From assembly GCA_020740775.1 (NCBI GenBank), contig JAHEWK010000012.1:372001-436000 (forward strand): 64,000 bases of DNA, read 5' to 3'. Origin of the DNA: Ilyonectria destructans. Its lineage: Eukaryota; Ascomycota; Sordariomycetes; Hypocreales; Nectriaceae. Shown here one piece after another: positions 45,706 to 56,075 of the stretch. The position numbers and the translations under genes were made by a program. Each line of letters starts with the position of its first letter. Within the stretch, counting starts at the first letter, position 1. A model generated the notes under the pieces. It was not told the origin of the DNA and did not search any database. It worked only from the letters and a program-made list of their open reading frames with translations.

Positions 45706-48303
45706 ATGTCGGATTCCGCACAGAGTCCAACGCTCGTCCTCGCTCTTAACTTTGGTATTTATAGCACAGGTTAGTTTTCATAAGCCTGTGTAGGCAGTTA
45801 TACCCTAACATATCCCCTTTCATCCATGCCAGCGGCAGCATACTTCCTAGGGGTCGTCGGTTCCAAAGAAATACGTGCCGAGGATATCTCCTTCGTTGCG
45901 TGGTCTGGGAATGGTAAGTACGAAAACCGTGTGCCGAGTGAAGTAGGAATCTCGGCATCGGGTCACAGGTGGAGCTGGGGTTTTCTGGATCCCAGCGCGA
46001 CCGGACTTGCTTTCAAGTTTCTGAGGCGAGAGCTCGAACAACCCTGGAGTTCTGAGACAGAGTTTCGAAGCCTTGTCGAGGAAGCTCTCGCCGTTTCCAA
46101 ATATTACGGGCAAACATTGGGCATTGTAAGGAGACCAGACGGCAGCGGTCCAGCATTCCCAGCTCATGTTACCAAATCGGGCCACGATCTCGTCATTTAC
46201 TTTCTCCACGGCATCGCGGAAGCTATCAAGACGGATGTTGAAACCCGTTACGGGTGGGAGATGATCACTGAGATGCCTGTCGACTTGATGGTGACCTATC
46301 CTCCGGTGGGTAATCTGCCCCATACATTGTTTCTCGGGTTTCAGGCCATGACCGTGATTTCGCAAAATTGTATGCAAGGACGTGGCGCTGATGCTCCGGT
46401 TTACCACTGTAGCTCTGGCCGGCAAAATTTAAGCATCGCCTCTTCCAAGTCGTGGAACACTGTTTCTCGCGACAACTGTTCCCAAAACTGCGAGACATCT
46501 ACTTCGTCAAGGAGCCTGAGGCGGTCGCGGCTTGGATGGTCGTAAAACACGAACAGATGCTTCAGTGCCTTCCAGCTCGCAGGATGGTGAGGCAGCCATC
46601 GAGTCTACGCTGGTGTCGGTGGTTTCTCTTACATTGAAACAGAACGAGGAATTCGTCATCTTTCATGTTGACGATGCTACCGCGGTGAGTCGCCGGAGAT
46701 GCCACTGCGTTCCTCGCCACCTTTATGGCTAATCCACACGCCTGTCAGACCGCTATCCCCTATTCGGTGGCTGAGAAGCCGTCTGGAACAGGACTTATGG
46801 TCGTTCCCAATTATACATACATGTCCCGTGGGTATCTTTGCTGTCCTCTGGTGATAAGAGTTGCAACCTGATCAGCTTATCACGGTAGACGTGACATGCG
46901 GTTATTCCGTCGTGGACCGGCAGTTTGAGGACGACATCCTTCCTCTGCGCCTGGACGATGAAAGCCTGGAGAAGCTTCAAAAAGCCCGTCACAGCCCAGA
47001 GATTGCAAAATTGCTGCATGATTTCAAGGATGTCAGAGCCAGGTTCAGCGAGGACGAGGAATACATCCCGCCTATTATAACACATGGCTTATCACCAAGA
47101 ATTTCCGAAAGGGAAAGTAGAAGGCATGAAGACGAGATGGAGTGGGCCCTTGAATTATCCAGGTAAGCGAGTATCACAGATTCATTCGCAACACTGCAAG
47201 TCCTTTCCATGTACTCTCTGCCAACTATCAACTCTCGCCTGAAACTATCAACCATGTACACATATCTTTTCAGCTAATCAAGTGTCTCAGGGGAGAACTT
47301 AGGAGCCTATTCAAACCATCCGTCCACGCTGCAATTACACTCCTCAAGAGGCAAATCGAGCTGATCGAGTTACGCCACCACATTACAACGGTGAATGGTT
47401 ACCTATACCATAAATGATGAAATCTAACTTGATTTACAGACTGTCATTATGACAGGAGATATATCATATAATCCGTACTTCTTTTCGGAAATACGCAACT
47501 TTCTCCATCGCGCAGGTGTACGCCCTTGGCGAACAGAGGATATGAACGAGTATGCTTTCCATTTAATTAGTACCCCCCAAATTGGAATTACCTTCTCTTT
47601 CCATGTTTCCAAAGGCAGAGACAATACTGACGCACCTCTACCAGAGACGCTGTGCAGGGTGCGGTTCTCCTGGGCCTCGGTCTGGGAGATTCGCTGCTCG
47701 CCTCTGTTGCGCCCGTCGCCAAAACATTTCACCACTATGGCGTCGCTATATGTGAACCTTTCGAGACCTTAACCCATGAAATAGATGATCAGGTCGCACA
47801 TCCAGTCTCGAAACGTGACATGGCAGCCGGCCAGATCAAGTGGATCGTCGAGAAGAACAGCCCCATATTCCCCGATGAACCCCAGGTAGAAATACTTGAA
47901 CTTTCCCGCTTGTTCTCAGACAAAGACTTCTCGCAACCCAATAAGTCAAGGATCGTGTTTGTGGCTTGCAAGTCGACCATACCTCCTTCTCGCCTGGCTG
48001 AGCTCACTGCGGCTGGTACGTTCTCTACCTCTAGATGAAGTTTATGAAACCGATCAAATCATTACAATGCTGATACAAATGGTTTCAATAGATGGCACCA
48101 TCTTTAACTTAGATTACGAGCCGTCCGAAATCCCCGGCGGTCAACGAGAGTCCTCTAAGCTCAAAATCCCGGGGAAGATGCGACAGGCAAAGTCCGTCAG
48201 AAGCCGAGTCTTGTTGACGGCATCCATCGGAGACGAAGTGGAGGTTGGCGTCTCCAGTGGTGGGCGCAGCTTGGTCCAGAAGAAGCTTGATATCGTCCCG
48301 TGA
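45706..48303 (+). CDS. Hsp70-like (actin-fold ATPase) fungal protein, about 627 aa
   Basis: A ten-exon model (45706-45769, 45833-46305, 46413-46586, 46643-46684, 46749-46799, 46876-47162, 47291-47390, 47440-47549, 47645-48015, 48092-48303) sums to 1884 nt in frame. The junction between the fifth and sixth exons is uncertain (a 31-nt intron at 46828-46858 also keeps frame). An Hsp70-like fold is suggested by TLVLALNFGIYST (phosphate-loop 1), VPSEVGI, DLMVTYPPLW, YFVKEPEAVAAW (connect 1 region) and DAVQGAVLLGLGLG (connect 2). The glycine-rich phosphate-2 loop is degenerate: FHVDDATA replaces the usual DxGGGT. Such divergent Hsp70-like proteins are abundant in filamentous fungi, and their clients are unknown. 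No peptide-binding domain of canonical length is present. Confidence 0.65.
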
Positions 48304-48546
48304 AAATTGGTTTATCATCCTCGTATAAAATCCGGCGTTGGCGCTGGATCCGCAGGCAAAACAGCGTAACCTACGGCGAAGTCTGCGTAAGGTATGCACG
48401 TGTGGTCTACAACGGATTGGACTACATGTATTGGTCAACGAGAAGGCTCTTGGGATTACTTGTGTGCGGTGCAATTGAGGGCTGAGATCGACGTAGAGCC
48501 AGCTAAGTGGAATCTGCGCATGGGAGCAGATGATGGAACGAACACG

Positions 48547-48755
48547 GATGCCAGCCTCTGCACGTTTTCAATATAAGTAGCCAAGTATCAATCTATCTCG
48601 TCACATATCGCTCTATCCTACGCCTAGCTAGGGACTCATTACCGTATCCTTTCCCACCCAATCTATATAAAGTTGATCCGTGCCCTCTAAAAGCTAGACT
48701 TGTACTTCTTGCTCGTCTTGTCGCCAAACGTCACCGAGACGTTGTAGTCGGACAG
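48547..48755 (+). repeat. Right copy of the NIS1 3'-end direct repeat
   Basis: Counterpart of 43759-43975. This copy covers the last codons and 3' flank of the intact NIS1-family gene, whose stop lies at 48687-48689. The two-gene cassette 44092-48303 lies between the two copies. Confidence 0.75.
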
Positions 48756-49160
48756 CGTCGGCGAATAGGCAGCTCCATACAAGCTCATCAGCGACGCCGT
48801 CACAATGCCCTTGCCCTTTGACACGGAAGAGGGAATCGTAATGGTCTTGTTGAAGCTATGAAGCTGGTTCGACTCGTCTGCATCGTCGGTTAGCTAACTT
48901 CCGTATCTCAGAGTTGGTTACGTACCCGGTCCCAGGTAGAACGAGTCGGCGACGCTGCCCAGCGAATCAGGGTAGCCGGTACCAGGAGCGTATCCAACGG
49001 CAATGGCTACGTCGTAGACGGTCTGGATGTAGTTGGAGCTCTCAATGATGACGTCGAAGGTGTCGCCAGGCTTAATAGTGGCGGGGACCGAGATGCCGTT
49101 GATGCGCGCTTGGGCGACGGCAAGGAGAGTGGCAGCGGTGGCGGCGAGAGACAGACGCAT
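48687..49160 (-). CDS. NIS1: NIS1-family small secreted protein, 141 aa
   Basis: Two minus-strand exons (49160-48926, 48877-48687) splice in frame to 141 residues. A signal peptide (about residues 1-18, ending AVAQA) precedes the diagnostic family start RINGISVPATIKPGDTF. A conserved NYIQTVYDVAIAVGY block follows, then a beta-rich C-terminus ending in a basic KTSKKYKSSF. NIS1 (necrosis-inducing secreted protein 1) is a core effector of Ascomycota and Basidiomycota; in Colletotrichum it targets plant immune kinases. Presence alone does not prove pathogenicity, since non-pathogens carry homologues. A TATA-like box lies about 102 bp upstream. A truncated paralogue lies 5 kb to the left. Confidence 0.85.
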
Positions 49161-50249
49161 TGTTTCTGTAGTTTTGGGAGTTGGTGATATAGGTAGAAGT
49201 GTTTGTGAGAGTTGGTGATGGTGATGCTTCAAGTAAATGCTGTCAACCGGATCCTGCGCCCTTTATAATACGGCCCAACCCAGTCCCAGTAGCAATAGCA
49301 CCCATCTCTGCCAATGAGTATAGGGATTCTATTTTCAGCTTCTCGGCCTCAGGCTCCTGATCAGCTCGTATTTCTCCCCACGATACTCGTCATCTAAAGA
49401 CCCACTAGCACTGCCGATCTCCCTTCCTGTGCCGAATTGTCCGGCACTTTGACCGTAAAGCTCCCGTGTCAGTCACCAGTCGCCACTGCGCATTCGTCTT
49501 TCGATGGCTCGTTGTAAGCGGGTGGCGTCGCTGGCTTTTATTTAGCCACTAAGTACGTGATTTCTCCGAGTTTTGCTCCGTCGGGGACTACGTTGTGTGC
49601 CGTGCAGATGGTGGCTGACATTGACGTATGGCTAGCTGAGCTGCGGCGTTGTGAGATCTGCGCACAGGAGTGGATGAAGGAATGAATACGGATGACGGAA
49701 TACGGCAATATCCAGCCGAATTACTGTACATAATTACCTTCTCCTTTTCATGATCTATCACCTCTCAGGCCGTCGACCCATATCACCGTTGCGGTGTGTT
49801 TATCCAGCATGACGTCTGCGCTTACCGCCTCTTCATGACATAGAGTTCTGAGTGGTCAAAACGCAATAAATCTAAAACAGCCCTGGATACGGGCTCGCCG
49901 GCTCTCCACATGGCTGAGCTATTGACGCCATGTAAGAAAGGCTTTTTGGCTGTAACGTTTCCTGAAGTTGACAACTTTTGGGCTCGGTGCCGGATGTAAC
50001 AACTGCGTCTTACTTCGTACCCGTCGTACGACATTGTTTCACGACCATCGTTGTCCAAAATCGTGCTGGAGCAACACAGCAAGATCAAAGATTATGGAAA
50101 TGTAACACAGTGAAATCACACTTCGGGACAATATCCCAAGATAGTCTCGCAGTTCTTAAGAATTTCTAAAACATTCCATTATGAACAAGACTTCTTTTGA
50201 AAACTTTTGACTTCCTTTAATGGTATCCGAAAATGAAACTAGGACCAGA
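49161..50249. other. Intergenic region between NIS1 and RRP5
   Basis: NIS1 promoter at the left (TATTATAAAG on the minus strand at 49261-49270) and RRP5 3' flank at the right. No gene is supported in the 1.1 kb. Confidence 0.55.
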
Positions 50250-53200
50250 TTACTCTTCCATCTCCTCGTCCTGGGCCGCAGCCGCCTCGGCCTCCTTGTT
50301 GGCCTTGAACGAGGCCGCCCAGTCCTGAGCCTTGGCCATCACCCTGTCCTTGCCCTTGGCGTCCAGCTTCTCCTCCCAAGCAGTCCATCTCTTGAACCAC
50401 TTCTCCGCCTGCTGCGGCTTGAGGCCCTTGACCCTCGTCCTCCGCTCGAAGACGTCCCTCACGGCGGTGAGATCAGCGTCGGCGCCGGCAATGCCAATCT
50501 CGAGATCGAGCAGCTGGCTCCACAGGTCGCCCTTCTTCGGGAAGGCGGCGAGGAGGCCCTCGAACATGGTCCGGCCACGCTCAGGCTCACCGTTGGGGGA
50601 TCGGAACTCCAAAGCGGCGAAGCGGCCGATCAAGTTCTGGCTGTGATGGCTGGCGAGCTGCTGAGTGGCCCTGGGGAGAAGGGCTCGGGCTCGAGCAGGG
50701 TCGCTGCGGGTGACGTGCAAGAAGTGGGCGTAGTTCATCCATACACTGGGTGACTTGGCACCGAACTTCTTGACCATGGCTTCAAACAGTTCGTCGGCAA
50801 GCTGTTACTGATTAGCAATGAACCTTTATCGAGTATCGTGTGATCTCTTACCTTAACCTTCTCGGACTGGATATAGATGCTAGCCAGTCGCTCATAGACC
50901 TCCTGCTCGTCGTTGTACTGGCAAGCCCGCTTGAACACCTCCTCCACAGTGGTCTTGCTGCCGTAGGCAACCTCCAAGTTGAGGAACGCGACCCAGACGT
51001 TGAGCTTCTCCGTCTCCTCTCGGATATTGATAGACTTGATGGCTCGCTCTGCAACCTCGCGGGCTTTGGAAAGCTCGCTCACTTGCATCTGGAACGCCAT
51101 GTAGGCAATCCAGAGCTCAGACGAGTCAGGCTGTCCCAGCAGAAGTCGTTCGTAGTCGCTAGAAGTCTGAGGGCCATTCACGTCCAGCTCGGCTGTCCTG
51201 TCGACCAGGGCTTCCGTCTTCCCCTTCTTGGCCTTCTTCTTCTTATCATCCTTGGACTTCTCCTCGGACTCAGACTCAGAGTTGGCGAAAGGATCAGCAG
51301 CCCACTCTGACTTCTTGCCAGCACCAAGCCCCTTGGTCTTCTTGGTAGGTCGGTCCTCCGTCTCCTCATCCTCATCATCCTCTTCGTCCTCCTCGTCATC
51401 CTCTTCATCATCCTCTTCATCTTCATCGGAGTCATCCGCGTTGTCGGTACCGAGAATCTCCACACCTCCATCGCCCATCTCAATATCCTCATCGCTGTCT
51501 TCGTCATCATCCTCGAGGGCAGCGCCCTGTTCGGAACTATTCGATTCCATGTCAGAGTCCTCATCGTCAAAGAGAGAAGGCTTCAAGCCGAAGGTGATTC
51601 GTCTCTTCTTGACGTCAACTTCGAGAACCCTAGCCTTCACAGCATCGCCCTCCTTGTACAACTTAGTGGCGTCCTGAACGGACTTCTCGGCCATCTGAGA
51701 ACGATGGCAGAGACCACTGACATTCGCCGAGTTGTCGATGAGAATGAAGGCTCCAAACTCCTCAACCTTGCGAACCTTGCCGGTCACTACCTGGCCCTCC
51801 TTGATATCGTTAAGGGTGATCAGAGGAGTGTAGTCCTCGTCAACAACGGAGGACTTGAGGCTCAGCTCCACATGGCGAGTGATAGCATCGACAGCAATAA
51901 CTCTACCCTTGACGAGTTGATCAACTTGGAAGTGATCCTTCCATTCCTTGATGAACCTATCAGACAGGTTGGAAATCTTGACGAGAGCGGTGACTTGGCC
52001 ACCAAGGAGGACGAACAGTCCCTTGTCGGAGACATTCTTCACGAAGCCTCGAACGATGTCTCCGTTGTTGATTTGAGACATCTCGTTGACCTCCTTGTCC
52101 TTGACGGGGAGAGTAGAGCTCATGATGCGGGAGGGGCGGGTAGATAGTCGGAGCCTCTTGTTGCTCTGGTCTAGCTCAACAATTGAGACGCGAACAATAT
52201 CGTTCTTCTTGTAGTTAAGGGTGTTGACATCGTCGTAGTTATCGGCCATATCGGGGAGGTGGACGGGGCCGGACACAAGCTCACTAAGCTTAACGAGGAT
52301 CTGGCGCTCGTTGATCTTCGTCACTCGTCCAGGAAGAACCATGTTCTGCTTGAGCGCACTCCAGTTAATCGCCTCGGAGGCGCTGGAAGAACGAGCAGAC
52401 AGATCCAGGCGGTTGTTTCGAACATCGACGGCAGTAACTCTAACCTTCAGGGCTGAACCAATTGGAAAGTTGGCCTCCAGGTCGTTGAGTTGAGACAAGT
52501 CGTCTGAAGCCTCCATTGCGGAAATGCGACCGCGGACCGAAGGTGACAGGTTGACCCAAAGGTATTGAGCTGTAGAGTTGTTGACATAGGCGATGTAGCT
52601 GTCTCCAACCTTGAGCTGGTCAAGCGACAAAGGCTTAAGAGTGTCGGCCTTGAAATCGCTAGGCTTGGCGGTCAACTCGAGGACAGAGTGAACGGAACGG
52701 TGGGAGAAAGGCAGGAAACGATGATCCTTGGCGTCATGAACTCCCAGGACGCGGACCTTGAGGACCTGCTTCTTGTTGAATTTGTCGAGAGGGTCCTTGG
52801 AGTTGACAATGTCTTCCCAGTTATCGAAAACTTGAGACACGTCAATTCGTCCTTGGGTTTGAGTATCGACAAGCTGTACGTTAAGTTGGGTGTCCTTGAT
52901 GGAGGTAATCTTGGCCTCAGTAACGCTTCCGACTGTCAAGTCATCAACAGGGGCCTTGTCCTTGGATTTCTTGTTTGAATCGGCCTTCTCGTCGTAATCC
53001 GCGGGGGCAACCATAATTCGCTTAAGATCCGGGATCGTCGAGATGACCTTGACCTCAATAGACTGATACTTCTGCATGCCGAAATCAGGGAGTGCCTGTA
53101 CATCGGTAGCAAGGCGGGACTTGGGTAGCAAAGCATTGAGGGCACCGGCAAATTGAACAAAGACGGCGGTGAGGGTAACGTTTCGCACAAATCCAGCAAG

Positions 53201-55722
53201 GACCTTGCCTTCCTTAGCATCTTCGAAGCTGGTGAGCAGGGACTTGTTCTTGGAGGCGCTGATGAGGCTGGGTTTTTGAGTGAGGATAATGGCTCGGCGC
53301 TTCTCGTTCTTGTCGATAACCATCAAGTCAGAGATGGTCTGGCCAACGGAGATTCTCTTCAAGGCATACTGGTTCTTGGAGGCCGACTTGTCGGTAAGGT
53401 GACCAGCGGGGAGGATGGCCTTCAATCCGCTGTCCAACTCGACGAGGACTTGGTCCTCGGTCTTCTGGGTAACCTTGGCAGAGATGATATCTCCGAGTTG
53501 CAAGGCCTTCAGGGCATTCTGCTTGTCCAAGCCGAACGCTGAGGGGTCCTTGCAGGACACCACAAACCTCTTCGTCTCGGGGTCAACATCCAGGGCGTGA
53601 ACGCTGACGACTTGGCCAACGCGGAAGTGCTCGTTAGGGTCGCGGATATAAGCTTCGCTCATCTCAGAGACGGGCAGGTAGCCCCTGATCGAGCCGAAGA
53701 ACTGGATGAAGGCGCCGGTGGCGTGGATTTTGACGATGGTACCGGGAACCTGCATACCAACACTAACATCCTCATACGACTTGATGACGGGCGCTTCCGA
53801 GTTGACCAGGGTCTTCTTGAGGGTAAGACGCATTTGCTTCTTAGACAGGTTCGTGGAAAGGACTCGAGCTTTGACCTTCATACCCTGTCGGAATTTCTTC
53901 TCGGGATGCTGAAGGTGGACATCAGACAGGTGGCCCTCGGGAACGAAGCCGGTAATGCCCTCAGCAACCTTGAGGATCAGACCGCCGACTCCATTCTCGT
54001 TAATGACAACCTTTTCGATCTCGCAAGTGACGATGGCGGCGACGGGGACATCTTCGAGGCGCAGGTACTGCTGCTCCAGAACTGTCTTTTCGAAAGAGAT
54101 CTGGAAGACACCATCTACTTCATTGTATCCGATAACTCGGCCCTTGTGCTCGGATCCAACCTTGTAGGGACCGCTCGTCTCATACAACGCATCGACCTTG
54201 CCATCCTTGACTCGGGAGATGTGGACGAAGCCGCTGAGGCCGGGGATGCCGATGTCGACGTACAGACCAATCTCAGCCTCGACGTGGCGGACAGTGCACT
54301 TCTCGACGAGAGAGGATATTGGTAGCAACTCGGTAGGGAGCTTCTTGGCGTCGGTCTTCTTCGTGGGGCGCTTCTGTTCGAGGGAAGTAATGTGAGGAAG
54401 CAGAGAAATTCCGAGCTTTGGCTCCTTGGCCGTGGGGAAGTTGCAAATAACTCTGGCCTTGACCCTTGAACCGATCTTATAGGCAGAGTCGAGGCTGACT
54501 CCCGAGGGACCGACACCAGAGTGGATAAGATCGGCTGTAACGTCGAGAGTTCCCAAAACCTTTCCAGCAAGTCCTCTTCGGTCGGTGTTGGAGACGAGGA
54601 CATCGGCGATGGTACCGGGAAGGAAAGCGCTGATGGTGTTTGCATCGTTGGGGACGGCCTTAGGGTCACCGAGCTTCTTTTGCAGCAGCGACAGCTGGGC
54701 AATCTTGCCATTCGCACCCTTGGTGGTGACCTGGCAAAGGAAGACGGCTCCGGGCTGCAGTCTCTGCTCATCCATGTCGGAGTCAACTTCGGTTTTAGGG
54801 AGGAAGGCGCTGAGCTTGGGGATTCCAAGGTCCATGACAAATCCTCGGTCCTCAACACTGACAACCGACGCCATGACGGTGCTGTTGGCCACGACATCGG
54901 TCTTCTCCAGTCCAGCGTTGGTCTCCGCAGGTCGCAGTGAAAGCTCGATTCGTCGCTTGTTCTTTCCGGTGACCGATTCGTCCATGGTGGAGATAACAGA
55001 GAGTCGAAGATATTGGCCAATTGCGAAAATGGACTTGAGGTCGATGCCTTCCTCCTCCTCGTCATCCTCCTCGTCGTTGTCGTCGTCATTCTCGACGGCA
55101 TCCTTTTGCAGTCGCTCTGTCAGTTGCTCCGATACGGCAACAATTGAAACATGGCCGGTCAGGTTGTTGGGGAGGGCGACTTCGATATCGAGACTGTTGA
55201 TCCGTGAGACCTGTCCGAGGACGAGAGAGCCCTTGACCAGTCGCTATTGGCAGATGTCAGTAGTGAACCAGGACTTGAGCCGGTGTCGTAGCCTACCTTG
55301 AAGCTGAGACTTTCAACTCGAATATTATCCTCTTCATCCTCGGCGCCCTTCTTGTCGCCCTTCTTCTCACTCTTCAGTGCCGACTTCCGCTTCTTCTTCT
55401 TGAGTGCCTTGCCGCCGGTGTTGAATTCCTCGTCGCGGATGGCATCGGCCTTGGCCTCGAGCTGAATCTGCTTCTGTTCGAGGGGAGTGAGGACGCTGCC
55501 ACCACCTCGGGGGAACATTGGCTCCTCATCCTTCAAGACGGAGGTGACGGGGGCCTTTGCAGGAACCTCGGCGGAGCTCGTCTTGGGCTTGGGGGACTTT
55601 GCAGCGGCCTTCGCATCCTTGCTAGAGGCGTCCTTTTTGGAGGGTCTCGCTTCCTTGGTGTTCTTTGCTGATTTAGAAGGAGGATTGCCTCCGGGGGCAT
55701 CCTTTCGTTTGAGGTTGCTCAT
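50250..55722 (-). CDS. RRP5: rRNA biogenesis protein Rrp5
   Basis: Three minus-strand exons (55722-55297, 55243-50852, 50801-50250) give 1789 residues, close to the usual 1700-1870. After a basic, Ser/Ala/Lys-rich N-terminus come about a dozen S1 RNA-binding repeats, each with the G-x-V-x-F-x(V/I) opening and GF(V/I)...S core; examples are EIGLYVDIGIPGLSGFVHIS and EEFGAFILIDNSANVSGLCH. A long acidic linker near residues 1360-1450 is followed by HAT/TPR repeats such as SELWIAYMAFQMQVSELSKA and PSVWMNYAHFLH. Rrp5 is needed for both 18S and 5.8S/25S pre-rRNA processing in the nucleolus, the S1 part contacting the large-subunit pathway and the helical part the small-subunit pathway. It is divergent from the next gene across 353 bp. 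Confidence 0.95.
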
Positions 55723-56075
55723 TGCGAAAAGGGCTGGCGCAACACCAACTGCTTCGTCGCTTCTGAGAGTGGGATTGTACCTAGAAAATCATGGCTCGAA
55801 TTTTTTTTCGACGGCGGGACGGCCGATAAGGCGATAAGGCGATAGCAATGCGCATGCCGATAAGGGGTGACTTGTTTTCCCGGCTCCGGTGCACTGTCCA
55901 CCGGGTGCCTGCTCCAGTACGTACCTTGTACCGCGTGGCGATCTAAGCCGGATCCAGCCGAGGGGGGGAAGCGAGGGGCTGATAAGGCACCCTTACAAAC
56001 CGTCATCGCTAGGCTACGCCCATTAACACGGGAACCTAGACTACCTCTACGGAGTATGGCGCTACAGATACATCC
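55723..56075. promoter_or_regulatory. Bidirectional promoter, RRP5 / serine hydrolase-like gene
   Basis: 353 bp separate two divergent start codons. No TATA box is evident, as expected for housekeeping promoters; a short repeated GATAAGGCGATA element occurs near 55827. Confidence 0.45.

Noticed and set aside
51228..51677. Plus-strand poly-serine frame
   Set aside because: Antisense of the acidic tract of RRP5.
54115..55101. 328-codon minus-strand frame in a shifted frame within RRP5
   Set aside because: Ser/Pro/Arg-rich shadow of the S1 repeats; the RRP5 frame continues through it.
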